Shown here: positions 34,141 to 45,308 of the stretch, piece after piece | Position numbering within the stretch: the first letter of the stretch is position 1 | Layout: each line of letters begins with the position of its first letter | DNA from: Diphasiastrum complanatum | Taxonomy: Eukaryota; Streptophyta; Lycopodiopsida; Lycopodiales; Lycopodiaceae | NCBI GenBank assembly: GCA_029204225.1 | Contig: CM055108.1 | Coordinates: 48,246,996 to 48,310,995 of the forward strand | Reading direction: 5' to 3' | Length of the DNA stretch: 64,000 nucleotides | The notes under the pieces: model-generated | What the model was told of the DNA's origin: nothing | The model's input: only the letters and a program-made list of their open reading frames with translations | The model's database searches: none | Position numbers and translations under genes: made by a program

Positions 34141-35175
34141 GTTCAGTATTTTGCTATTAAGGAGGAGTTACCTAATCTAGAAACTCTCCAAGGAATTCTT
34201 ATTTCTGAAGAATCTAGACAAAGCTATAAACTCTCCAGGATGAACAAACTTGAACATGGTGGAAGTGACAAAGCCCTCTTTGTCAAAGGCAAGCAGAAAG
34301 GAAGGAGTAAGAACCAATTCTCTCAAGCATACAACAAAGACAAAGCCAAAGATCGAGATCAAGATGGTGAAGAGGATGATACATCTCATCCCTCTAACTC
34401 AAAAACCAAGAAGAGTGAAGTGCTTCTTCTGTGGCAAAAAGGGGCACTATGCCTCTAATTGCTTTAAGAAGAAAAACCAACTCAGGCAAGCTAATCTCTC
34501 CAAAGAGATTGAAGAAGATTCTAATGTTCTTTTCATTCCAAAACTTACAAAGAACTTAATTAGTGTGGGAAAGTTGCTTGATAATGGTTGTGATGTAAAG
34601 TTCAACTCCAATACTTGTTTTATCAAGAGAAAAGATGAGATCCTTGCTGATGGAACTAGATGTAGTGGAATTTTTAAGTTGAATGCTTATGAGAATGCAA
34701 ACATGTGTGAAGTTGTTTTGTTATCTAAGGAGGAGCTGTGGCATAGAAGGTTGGGACATCCTAACTTTACATCTATGTCTTCTATGGTTAAGAAGGAGAA
34801 GGCTATTGGTCTTCCAAAATCTCTTTCTAAAGATTTCAAACCATCTGAGGCTTGTGCCATTGCAAAGTCACATAGAAAGCCATATCAGAAGTCTTTTGTA
34901 AAGACTACTTGTCCATTGGAACTCATACATTCAGAGTGACAACATTTCAGCTCAAGCCCTTGCCAACAACCCAATATTCCATGCAAGGAGCAAACATATC
35001 GAAGTTGCACACCACTTCGTGAGAGAGAAGCTCATTGGAGGTGAAATCAAATTGGAGCACATCGACACATCGTCTTGCATTGCAGATATGCTCACCAAAC
35101 CTTTGAGCAAAAGTTCCTTCAACAAGCATAGAGCCAACCTTGGAGTTATACCAAGATCCATGTTCAAATCAATAT
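34141..35175 (+). pseudogene. Host copia gag remainder, pre-integrase and RNase H end
   Basis: Resumes the gag interrupted at 28047 (FAIKEELPNLETLQGILISEES), with an intact zinc knuckle CFFCGKKGHYASNC (about 34420-34460) after a frame change. The protease active site is missing: the frame passes from EIEEDS straight to NVLFIPKLTKNLISVG. The pre-integrase HHCC region follows (LWHRRLGHPNF, ..EACAIAKSHRK). At about 34938 the sequence jumps to the end of RNase H (NNPIFHARSKHIEVAHHFV, ADMLTKPLSK). Most of integrase, all of RT and most of RNase H are deleted. Confidence 0.85.
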
Positions 35176-35190
35176 AGATCATTTTTAGGA

Positions 35191-35885
35191 GTGTTAAAAT
35201 TGAAAAATAATCCATATTGATTTTTTGGCTTGCTACAAATGTTGTACCATGCAAGCATGTAGCTCATTAATGCAAAATGCCAAGTTTGGCCTACATAGAA
35301 CTCTGTGTAGTTTGATAAATGCAACTTGCATATAGTTTGTAGACATGGAATTAGCATGATTATGCTTGTAGAAACTCGTGGCAACTCACATGCATTAATT
35401 GTAAGTGATCCATAGTGACATGCAAGGCATGCACAAAGTTTATTGGACACATGCATGATGATTTGGACATTTTTAGTTAGAACTAGTACACTTGTAAAAA
35501 GTTGGTAGAATTTCATGCATGACAAATGACAAATGTCACATAGACTCTAGATGTCACTTTAGATGTCATTTTGGAATGGATAGATATGATTCTACCTCAA
35601 GCCACCTCAATCTCCATAAATATGTGTAGCTCTCCACACAATTGATAATGAAGAACCAAACTTTTGTAGCTATCTCATGTCATTTTGGATCTAAACAAAT
35701 ATTGCCTGTTATCTCTCTAGCTCTCTCTGTCTCTCTAACTCGTGTTGAGGCTAATGCTCATACATTGAAATCTTGTTTTTTTTTCATTCTTTGATCATTG
35801 CTATTATATTCTGTTGATTAGCATGCTAGATTGTGGATTAGCCATTTCTTCTGAACTAGATTTGTTGATCAATCTAGAATCAGGT
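35191..35885 (+). repeat. Copia LTR, right copy
   Basis: Starts TGTTAAAATTG after ATTTTTAGGAG and matches 26484-27110. It carries an extra block (35390-35475) absent from the left copy. The five bases outside the two copies do not match, so a simple target duplication is not seen. Confidence 0.75.
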
Positions 35886-36280
35886 TATAGTGCCAATCAC
35901 AAAGCTTAATTAAGATCAATCATTCTTGTGGACATTCCCCACACGTGTGAATTCTGGAAATTTTGTCAGTACTGACTTCCGAAAGGATGATTGAAGGTTC
36001 CACTTTCAAGCTTCCCAACCTTCATTGATCCAGAAAAGACTGGATTGATGCCAGCCGGATTCCTGCACGTGCTTTCCAAGTAATAGAAGAGCTTGATCCT
36101 GAAGCCATTTGGTCGAAGAATAGATCAAAGCTCCGAAGATCGCAACAGTTCGTGATAGAATGCTTGATCACAAAGATAGTGATCATAAGTAATGTAAGAA
36201 AGCATAAAAAGTGTGAGGAGGAAAATAGAAAAATGACTATGATATGCAATGGCGGTGTAGAGAAGATGATTACGTGACAG
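35886..36280 (+). other. Short open stretch of unknown origin
   Basis: From about 36042 the plus strand reads open for about 80 codons (DWIDASRIPARAFQVIEELD, RRSQQFVIECLI..) to a TGA near 36276. A single TGA near 36030 separates it from an ATG at 35990. It looks like a real but orphan coding remnant, perhaps of an element gag-like ORF. I do not recognise it. A TTCACACGTG-type motif lies upstream (35939-35950). Confidence 0.3.
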
Positions 36281-36464
36281 CTGTCACTTCATTTATGATT
36301 TGCGTGCATGTCTTATAGTTTCATAATATGATTTGACATACAGTCTTAATGGTGGTAAGACCATTTGTAAAAAGGAAATAATTTTCTTATATGTAAGCAT
36401 AAACACGTGTGAGTAATGATGACCACGTGGCCATCATCTTTAATAGATGGATACAAAAAGTCGG

Positions 36465-36745
36465 TCAAGAGATTTTAGAAAGATTCTCGAAAATATGCTA
36501 GAAAGATTCTTGAAAGATTTTGGAACGAGTCTAGAAAGATTCTTGGAAGATTCTCCAAAAGAGTCCAATAATAAAGTCTCGATATTCTCGAAAGGTTCTA
36601 GAAAATAGGCAAGAAAATTCTCAAAAAGTTCTCGAAAAGTGTTTTTTTATTAAGAGGCTAGAAAATTTCTCGAAAATAAAAACATAATAAAAAAATTGGA
36701 GAAAAATACTAGAAAATTTCTCAAAAAATTGGAGAAAGATGTTGT
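36465..36745. repeat. GAA/TTC-rich imperfect repeat tract
   Basis: AGAAAGATTCTCGAAA-like units recur about ten times, giving a dense alternation of GAA and TTC. This resembles heat-shock element arrays in composition, although spacing is often three rather than two bases. No coding frame is present. Confidence 0.5.
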
Positions 36746-37660
36746 GTTTTTCTTCTAATAGAAAGATAAGTCAACCACGTTATAGTTCATTCAACATAAA
36801 AATTGTGAATGTTGCATACATTTAGTGATTTTTTTTCTTGTTTTTGGGCACACAGCCCGTGTATATGCCTCGACATGGGCATAACTTTGAAGGGTTGACA
36901 AGCCCACACTAAGTACCATACACCACATGTGGGCATCACATACTTTTCTTAACAAAGTTTCTACTCTCCCATAAAAGTGAGAACAACACCATGATATTAG
37001 CATGCTTCCAAACTCTTATGCCTAAACCTTAGCTCTTCATATCGTTAGTTTTTTTCCTACAAAAGTGCCCTATAGGGCAACACTAAAATTCTCTAGGTAA
37101 TCCTATAAATACTTGTGAAATTAGAATACATCCAATTTCACAAATTTAAAAAGAGAAGTCATTGATGTCACAAGGTAAAGCTTAGAAACGATATACAAGC
37201 AACCCAAAAAGTCAAAGGATCTAAATCAAAACAATAATATAGAATTCAATAAACAAAAAATCTTAGCCAAACAACATTGCTTATGTCTCATCAGTACTCG
37301 ATCATAAGTTGCTAACTGGGTTTCGAAAGAATCTGGATTCTCTTGGGTAGACCTAGTGTTGACTAAGAAGCAAAAGACAATTAGTAAGACGAAAGGAATA
37401 ATAATAATAATAATTCAAATTAAATTAAATAAATTAAGAAATTAATAAACAAAAAACAAGGACATAATATGTAGACGAGTTACTGAGACAAAGGCAAAAT
37501 ATTGAGGAAATACTACAAACAAAGCTGGCTCCTTCCGTTGGGAGAAAAGATGTTATAATGCCAATATTAATTCAAATCTATGCCTCTCATCTTACGAAAG
37601 TACATGTGATTCAACTTGGATAGGGTTGTCAATCGTGGATACCTTGTTATGTACACTACG
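36746..37660. other. Non-coding AT-rich region
   Basis: I see no gene or clear repeat, apart from a short (AAT)n run near 37400. Confidence 0.3.
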
Positions 37661-37678
37661 CCATAATTGATGAACTCT

Positions 37679-37763
37679 GCCCAAAGGGGTTGGCCTAGTT
37701 GGTTAACTTGGCATCCAAAGTTTCTTTGGTCCCAAGTTCGAGCCTCCCTTGGAAACCAAGAAG
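37679..37763 (+). mobile_element. Tiny tRNA-derived SINE with 17-bp target duplication
   Basis: An 85-bp body with RNA polymerase III promoter boxes: box A TGGCCTAGTTGG at 37691-37702 and box B AGTTCGAGCCT at 37735-37745. It is flanked by a perfect direct repeat CATAATTGATGAACTCT at 37662-37678 and 37764-37780. The body ends with the small hairpin TTGGAAACCAA. It does not fold obviously as a working tRNA, because the acceptor ends do not pair. SINEs are copied by non-LTR reverse transcriptases; a retroposed tRNA-like transcript is the alternative reading. Confidence 0.85.
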
Positions 37764-37780
37764 CATAATTGATGAACTCT

Positions 37781-39081
37781 CAAAGAACATACCTTCAAAA
37801 AGTAAAAAATGTCATAACCTCCTATAGTCGACATATAAATGAAAAACAATAGACTAGAGAAGTATTGCTAATCATGCCATCTTTTATGTGTCCTGGATTT
37901 TGAAAAAAAAAAAAAGCATGTTTAAAAAGTAAGAAGACGAGCTAAGTGCCCTATTGGGTGAAAGGACTGAGAACAACAACAAGAGGTGGTCTAGGAAAAG
38001 GGGCCTTGAAGCTTTAAGTATGTGAGGTAGAGCATTTTTGGTTTTAAATCAAAGGGTCCTGCATGTACATACTTTATCAAAGTTCAATATTTGTCTTCTA
38101 TATTTAGATTGCTCATTGATAGATCTATTGCCGTGAAATACACTTGGAAGCAATCATCAAATATTTATAACACTTCAAGCATAATAGAGACAACCCCTTG
38201 TTAATTGGAGTGAAAGGAATGCGATCTAAAAGAGTTCTCAAGATTTAGTTTTTACCTTCGACTTAATGTGTTCACTTGGTTGATAATGATAGGGAACATG
38301 GGAACCTGGCATTTTACATGTTCCCATATATTCCCCCAACTCAAGGAAAGACCATGCGAACATGAATTTAGAAATGTGAGAATTAAGAATGTAAGAGACC
38401 CAAAAATCAGCAAAATAAAAGAAAGACTAAGAAAATTGTAAGCTACTTTTGTTTATATAATGTTGATGCCTATGCAAGTACATTACTCATCATTAATTTG
38501 GTATCATTGCCCAATTTTAAATTTTAAATATCTATAGACCCTAGGTTCTTATGTTAATGTGTATGGTTTTATATCTATTATGATGACATGAAGTTCCCAT
38601 TCTCGTCCCCATTTTCTCAGCGACGTTTTGTTCCTGTTCCCTATTCCTGGTCACTATGATTTTGGTCTTTTACCTCATGGAAACATAAATTTAAGTGGAG
38701 AAGTTATGAGAAATGATGTCTCTAAAATTCAATCGTAGAACTATTCTAGATTCTACTTGTAGCATCAATTAAAGGCTGAAGTGACATTTTCAGGTACAGC
38801 TTAGTTTTTTTTGGGAAGCATAGACACAGTGTACTGACAATTGAAACAAATAAAATGCAATGACAAGTGCAGTTAAAAGGTATTGACTTTTCATGGCGAA
38901 GTGGCAAATAGAACAAAGTTTGTGAAGAATAAAAACTGATTCTCAAGTAGGTTAACAACTTAACAATGCCCGGACATTGAAATGCCAAATATTCAAAGCA
39001 GTATAGTATTAGGTAATAAAAGGCACAAGAAAATACTGTAATTATTCCTACAATAATAAAGAAGCCCTTGCTATTTCTGGC
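37781..39081. other. Intergenic DNA downstream of pyruvate kinase
   Basis: Holds the 3' flank of the minus-strand gene. No frame with recognisable content is present. I see no repeat copy of anything else in the window. Confidence 0.35.
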
Positions 39082-42000
39082 CTAGATAATCATGAGCTTG
39101 ATGACTGATGCACCTCCAATACGGTGGAGAGCCACAATGGAGTCACCTTTCTGACAGAGGCCTCTGAGCAAAGCATGGCTGATGGCAGAGCTCAAAATTT
39201 CATCAGTTGATTCAGTATCTGTGGCCTTGGCAGAGCCTTCGGCGAGAAGAGGGATCAATCCACGGCATATGAGGCTGTGGCGTGCTGGTGATTCACCGCT
39301 GCAGGACCATGACAAACTGTCGGTGGTCATCACTGGAACTGCAACGGACAAGATTGGAACTGCGGGCCGGTATTTGGCAACCAGTTTCGCAGTTGTGCCA
39401 CCACGAGTAAGCACAATTATCAAAGATGCTCCAACTTTATTTGCTGTCCTGACAGCAGAAGATGCAAGGCTTTCCAGTGGGCTCATTGGCAGCGGGATGT
39501 CGTCCACTATTTCCTTGAATATGACAGCATAGTCCAGTGATGCCTCGGCTTCTTTACAAATTTTATGCATGATTTTTACAGCTGTATCAGGGTATTTTCC
39601 TGCTGCTGTCTCACCACTAAGCATGACCGCATCAGTTCCATCAATCACAGCGTTTGCAACATCCGTCGCTTCTGCCCGAGTTGGCCGAGGTGACTTTATC
39701 ATGGACTCCAACATCTGGGTGGCTGTTACAACAGGCTTACCAGCGGCATTGCATTTATGGATCATCATTTTCTGAGCCAGAAATATTTTCTCAGTTGGTA
39801 TTTCCATGCCGAGATCGCCCCTTGCCACCATAATTCCATCAGATTCCCTTAAGATATCATCAAAATTTACCAGGCCTTCCTGGTTTTCCACCTGCCAAAG
39901 CTCAAATCCTTTCAATAACAGAACAGACTTTATATACCACAGAACAAACTGAATCTAGCAGAAATTAGCTATTCACTCAATCCCATCCTACAATTAATTT
40001 GTCATTACACGTACTTGATCCACCACAGAAGTGATCAAATATGACCAGAGAGAGGACTGACCTTCGAGATAAGCTTTATGGAGCTTGTATGGATCCCAAG
40101 GAGATTTTTTACATTGATCAAGTCCTGACCCTTTCGAACGAATGAGAGCGCAATGAAATCAATTTCATTTGGTACACCCCATTCCAAGATGTCTTCCTTG
40201 TCTTTCTCAGTGATGGTCGGCAGATCCACAACAACCCCGGGCAAGTTCACATTTTTCCTTTCCCCCAAAAATGCACTGTTCTCACATCTACATCTGATGG
40301 TACCTGCTACTTTGTCACACGACAAGACGGTTAGGGTAATGGTTCCATCTGAACAAAGAATTACATTTCCAGGAGCAACGTCCTCTGCTAGCTTCTTATA
40401 GCTCATTGAAATAGTGTTCTCATCACCCTTGATGCTGTAATCAGTTGTAACAATGATCTCTTTCCCTTTTACAAGCTCAATTGGAGTCCCATCTTTCAGC
40501 ATTCCAGTACGAATCTCCGGGCCCTAAACATAGCAAAGCAAAAGACATGCCAAAAGTTAAAATGAAAAATTCAATCACTAACTTTACACAATCAAGATAA
40601 TATGCAATGCAGTTCAGCATAGCTCTGTAATTATCAATAGTATTTTCTAGCAGGGCATGAACATTGTTATTTTGCTGATCATTGATTGATGTAGAATGGG
40701 CCAGGATTTTCTAAGGTGGAAAACCTTGAAGCCCCTGGATTTACCTTAAAAAACTGCAAGAAAGTGCCTTTCCATTTTCACATTCTGTCTGTAATGGTTA
40801 AGGGCATTACACCATGGGCTTACAGCATAGTTGCCACAAAACGGGAACGAGAGAACATTCCCTGGGGAGGGGGCAAACAAAGATGTAATTATTTTCTAAA
40901 ACATTATATATTCTTTAGAATAAAGTTCAAGCACCCAAATTGTAGAATATATAAACGGGGAGGGCAAAAATAGGCCTTGCAAGCAAAAAAATTGGGCCTA
41001 AACGGGAAAAAAAGGGCCAAAAGGTACAAAAAATGGTCCCAAAACTTGAAGTGCAAAAAAATGGCTGGGACCGGCTTTCTCCTTGCTATAGGACCGTGTT
41101 GGGGAGAGGTGGGAACGGTGTTCCCCCATTCCCAAGGGGGTGGGAAGGCATTTCCTGGTAACTATGCTTTATAGGCATAATGCCCTTGGTCAACAAGCAG
41201 GATTTTCTAGATTTTATAAGTCCTGAAAAATGAGCTAAGAAATTTGTGAAGGCTTTGACTCACCAGACAGTCAATGGTCACAATTTCAGTATACCCGTGA
41301 GTTCATAGTCACTATTTCCTTGAAAATAGGTATTTCAAGACCACCTTCAAGGTAATCATCATAAGAATATGAAGCAGGCATGTTGACTCACCAGATATTC
41401 AATAATCATAATTTTAATGCACCCTGGAGCTTGAAGCCACTTCTTTCTTTGACAACAAGAGTTACTTTAAAGCCACCCTCAGGACATAGAATTAATGAAC
41501 TGTTAACGGTTCACCACGGTTCTGAGAACCATACAGTGAATCGTACGGTTCTTTAAAAATTTTGCCCAGAACCATGGTGAACCGTACTGAATAATTGATT
41601 AATTAATTTTTTTTTTGTCCCACCCCCAAAAATAGCCCAAAAAATTCCTTAAACAATGCCAAATTTTTTTTCAAAAAAAGCAGATTCTCCCTACTTAGAT
41701 TATTAACTTCAAATGATTTAATCTCCCAAATTGATAAGAGAGAGGGAGACAGAGAGAGAGGGACAAAAACGAGCTTTGAGGGGTTTGGGGGGGAATTGAG
41801 GAAAATAATTAATTATTTTTTTACATGAACCGTACTACGGTTCAAGGAACCGTGGTACGGTTCCTTCCACGGTTCCCAGAACCCACGGTTCTATGCCTCA
41901 GGATGACAAGAATGCTCTCTAGCTCTGTAGCATGTAGGCATTTTCAGGCTCTAGCCTAGCTATCATGAATTTATTCAGCTTAACAATACTGATTTCTACA

Positions 42001-43832
42001 ATCTTTCCTTGGTGTATATGCAGCAAGCTTATGAAACAGAATTCCTCCATATGTCTTATTGCTGTCCAATTAGTGGTAACCTTGTCATCACCACCAGATT
42101 TAGGTTGGTAGTAATTAGCAAAACAATAAAAATGAAAGTTACCAAGAATTGAAGATTGCTACAGTCAACCCTGTATAAACGTTACCTCTACATGTGTTGA
42201 TTGTTATTTGTTAACATCATTTACTCCCACCTTAAACAACTTGACTTGGATAAATGTTATTCTACACAAACATGGGGGTTATAACATTTTAAGATTTACA
42301 TATTTTTAAAGAATGCTTTCAAACCCGTTACCAGGACTTTCAATACACGTCATTTTTCTCTTTTAGGGCATTTTGCTATTCCAAATCCCATCACCACGCC
42401 TCAGGTCCACGCCTCAGGTCCAGCACAGACTTATCAAATGATCAATAGTTGCTCAACAGAAGGATCATCAATTTTTTGACTGTAATTCGTTATCCCTCTA
42501 GATTAGTTGGCTTCCTGCTACTCCCAAGGCCTAACATTATCCAGGGTTGACTGTACTGCACAATGGAACTTTACCATTTCTGCCTCGTGAACTCTACTCG
42601 AGCTACCACACTTGCAGGGCAGAACTGGCTCACCAAGCCGGGTCCACTACACAACATGGCCCTTGTAGTGTATGAATGTCATAGTTGATAAACCCTAAGG
42701 TTAGCTTCAAGCATTGAAATGGATCACAGAAATGATAGTGAGATCATCTTATCTTCTGGTAGACTACTCACGACAACTTCCCCTCCAACTGAGGGGCATG
42801 TTTTAAGACTACTCTAGTTTTGTGTGGTGATAAGGACAAGCATCTTGATAAAGACCAAGGAACGATTGGAAGATGTAATCCTAGACCATTGAAAAGTGCC
42901 AAGGATTGTACTGTGAAAATGCAAAGCTGTCTTGAACTTCCACAAAGCTTGAGCCTTTTGCAAATTATCATTCAATGACGTAATCGTCCATCAGTTTTCC
43001 AATCAAGAATGGGCACTCTCCAAGGAGCCTAATGTGATCCATCTCACATGCTCCTCAAAATTTCAAAGTAGATTCGAGTTATGTTGATGGCCTCAGTGAA
43101 TTGTGGTAATCCATTGGAAGTATGATGCACTAGAAATCCTATTGAAATTTGAGATTGGGCGTTAGCTAAAGAGTTAACTGGGGGATCAAATCTTGCCTAA
43201 AAGCTTGATCTGTCTCTATAATTGCTCTAAAGATACATCATTCTATAAATCTATTTTGGTGGCCTTAGGAAGCCTGCCTCCATGTGTGTTATCATCTAGC
43301 CACCACAATGGTGCTGCTAGTCATATTGCCACTCAACTCAATTAATTACAGAGCTCTCTGCCAATGAAGAGCACATGTCCTGAAGGGAAAAGGAATGATA
43401 TTGTAAGAGGGAAAAAAAAGACCTTTTCCAATTACAGGCTCTTAGTCAGAAAAAAAGAGCTACAAAGTATTTTGGATCTAAGAAGTAAAGCCTGCTTGTA
43501 GAATCTGTTATGAAATAATGAAAGTCCCCCATCTCTTCCAACACTCAAGGTCCGGGGAGAGACACACACACCTTGGTGTCAAGCAAAACTGCACACATGA
43601 TCTTGGTGTTCTCCATTGCAATTCTGAGGTTATCAAGCGTCTCCTGATGATACTCATGGGTTCCATGTGAGAAGTTGAATCTGGCGACATTCATCCCAGC
43701 CTCAAGCAACTTCTCCAGTATAGGCACATCCCTGGACTTGGGACCCAGAGTGCACACAATCTTCGTCTTTGCCACGCTGCCAAGCCGATCTGGTGTGGCA
43801 TCCAACAATCGAGCTATGTCAATATTCGCCAT
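39082..43832 (-). CDS. Cytosolic pyruvate kinase, complete, three exons
   Basis: Converts phosphoenolpyruvate and ADP to pyruvate and ATP in the cytosol, the last step of glycolysis. Exons on the minus strand are 43572-43832, 40062-40523 and 39082-39891; introns are 3,048 and 170 bp, all with GT..AG ends and in phase 0. The joined length is 1,533 bp, or 510 residues plus stop, the usual size of plant cytosolic isoforms. Landmarks: MANIDIARLL start without a transit peptide, TKIVCTLGP and NFSHGTHEYH in exon 1, LDTK/GPEIRTG across intron 1, ERKNVNLPGV and ALSFVRKGQDL in exon 2, LISK/VENQEG across intron 2. Exon 3 carries MVARGDLGMEI, the substrate motif PTRAEATDVANAV and MLSGETAAGKYP. No damage is visible, so the gene looks functional. 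Confidence 0.97.
40826..41166. mobile_element. hAT-like miniature element (MITE) A in intron
   Basis: 341 bp with terminal inverted repeats CATAGTTGCCA (left) and CATAGTTACCA (right, complement), 10 of 11 matching. The flanking 8-mers GCTTACAG and CTTTATAG agree at 5 of 8 positions, compatible with an old 8-bp target duplication. The interior is rich in GGGAAC and homopurine runs and has no transposase. Confidence 0.6.
41485..41895. mobile_element. hAT-like miniature element (MITE) B in intron
   Basis: 411 bp bounded by CATAGAA..TTCTATG and by a perfect 8-bp direct repeat CCTCAGGA (41477-41484 and 41896-41903). Both subterminal regions are packed with GGTTC/GAACC motifs (ACGGTTC, GAACCGTGG) in inverted arrangement around an AT-rich centre (AATTAATTA on both arms). 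An 8-bp duplication and subterminal repeats fit hAT elements. No coding capacity. Confidence 0.8.
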
Positions 43833-44092
43833 ACCTAATCCCCAGATCCTAGATCTGCTGCTCTTTGAGGTGGGTGTTCTTCTAAACGCTCTGATTCTCA
43901 GGAAGAATGCTTGCTTTATGGTTAACTGAGGGAAAAGGAAGATTTACATGTTTTGCACTGTTTCGGGCTTTGATCAGGCTCAATCGATTGATCTCTGGTG
44001 ATGAAAAATAGCTCTTCCACAGGTGGGCTTGAGTCAGAGAGGGGTAGAGCAGCAATTTGCATGCGATCGATCAATCAATCACAACATTTCCC

Positions 44093-44129
<37 letters not shown>

Positions 44130-44180
44130 GCACCCACACGCACACACAGTACACACTCACTGCACACAGACACGCAGCGG
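43833..44180 (-). promoter_or_regulatory. Pyruvate kinase 5' leader and proximal promoter with GA/GT repeats
   Basis: On the minus strand a (GT)n then (GA)n tract (44094-44150) lies about 260-320 bases upstream of the ATG. GA-rich 5' leaders are common in plant housekeeping genes. The transcription start cannot be placed; a leader intron is possible. Confidence 0.4.
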
Positions 44181-44737
44181 AAGTCTACTAAAAATTAACG
44201 TTGAAAGTTGACGGGCATTTTGCACACATAAAAGCCCGTTTGAACGCCCAAAAAACTTTCAAACTCCAGGAAAATAAATTTTGCAAGCCTCGTAGTTGCA
44301 GAACCAAATGGCATATGACAGTTACTTAATACACCATGTCAAAATTGCACGAAGGGCAACAGAAGACGTCAAATTTCAGCACAAATCAACTCTCGAAAGG
44401 AAGGGAAAAGGTGAAGAAGGGCCAAGGCAACCTCTGGTGGGCGTAGCTCGCCAGCGTTGGATGGATATCTCAAATATCCCCTCCATACGCTGCCGTCTTG
44501 ACCGACGGCCGACACTGGCGGCCACACCTCCTTTTTTTCGACTGTTCATTCACTGACTGACTCAGCTGTTGATGTTGATGTTGTTGATGTGTCGAATAAT
44601 TGAGGCACATGCTATGCATATTCTAAGTCCTTTTAAATGTTGCAAATATTTGTTTTTCTCCTCCAGATCTTGCAAATATTCTAAGATTCAAGAATACATT
44701 ATATGTGCAAAGTTGGGGTAGGTTTATATAATCAAGG

Positions 44738-44756
44738 CAACTGTGTGTGTGTGTGT

Positions 44757-44791
<35 letters not shown>
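44738..44791 (+). repeat. (TG)n(AG)n compound microsatellite
   Basis: About 9 TG units, a GAGTGAG transition, then about 14 GA units. It is the mirror-like partner of the (CT)n(CA)n tract at 44094-44150. Confidence 0.9.
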
Positions 44792-44792
<1 letters not shown>

Positions 44793-44819
44793 AACTATAA
44801 AAAGGACAAGCCTTTTTGG

Positions 44820-45290
44820 GAGATGGAGAAGGATCATGGTACTTTTTGCAGCAACATGTCACATGAACCCTTATGTGTGTGTTTTCAACAACTAAAAGAC
44901 ATTGCAAAGGGAAGTGTTGGTGGCAGTAGGAAACAACACAAAAATCAGAGGAAAGGAATAGGAAATGTGGTTTTCAAATTGAATGAGGGCAAGAGGGACA
45001 TAGTACAGTAAGTTTTTCATGTGTTGGAGTTGTGTAAGAGCTTGGTCTCTATCAATGAGATGATGATGTAGGTTTTGGAGGTGAGATTCTTGGGAAGTAT
45101 ATGTTTGATCTTGAAGAATGGAAGCATTCTTGCGAAAGGAAAATTTGTCAAGTAGAGATGAATCCACACTAGGCATGTGTGGTAGTCGCAAACTCAAGGA
45201 AAGATGCCATACAACACATAAGGCTTCAGCACCTGAATGTACAAGCCTTATGCAAGTCTATGGAAGGAAGTATAGGTGATGATGATAACT
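44820..45290 (+). pseudogene. Very degenerate copia pre-integrase scrap
   Basis: In plus frames around 45020-45145 the sequence reads SLVSINEMM, VRFLGSICLILKNGSILAKGK, resembling the segment after copia protease. Stops are frequent and no other domain is visible, so this is a weak call. Confidence 0.3.
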
Positions 45291-45308
45291 AATTATAGTC
45301 TAGGAGAT

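Larger units (their letters stand above)
40524..43571 (-). other. Intron 1 of pyruvate kinase
   Basis: Donor AAG/GTGTGT at 43571 and acceptor TTTAG at 40524. It is far longer than intron 2 and carries two hAT-like miniature elements (40826-41166 and 41485-41895). Apart from these and a 13-bp tandem duplication (CACGCCTCAGGTC near 42390-42420) I see nothing. Confidence 0.9.

Noticed and set aside
37679-37763. Functional tRNA gene
   Set aside because: The ends do not form an acceptor stem and a 17-bp duplication flanks the body, which points to retroposition.
38746-38988. 80-codon minus frame downstream of pyruvate kinase
   Set aside because: No similarity to anything I know; likely 3' flank.
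39182-39532. 116-codon plus frame
   Set aside because: Exactly antisense to pyruvate kinase exon 3.
41485-41895. Simple low-complexity GGTTC tract
   Set aside because: The perfect 8-bp flanking duplication and inverted ends make a transposed element the better explanation.
44296-44556. 86-codon plus frame upstream of pyruvate kinase
   Set aside because: No recognisable motif; it lies in the divergent promoter region, and composition gives no support.
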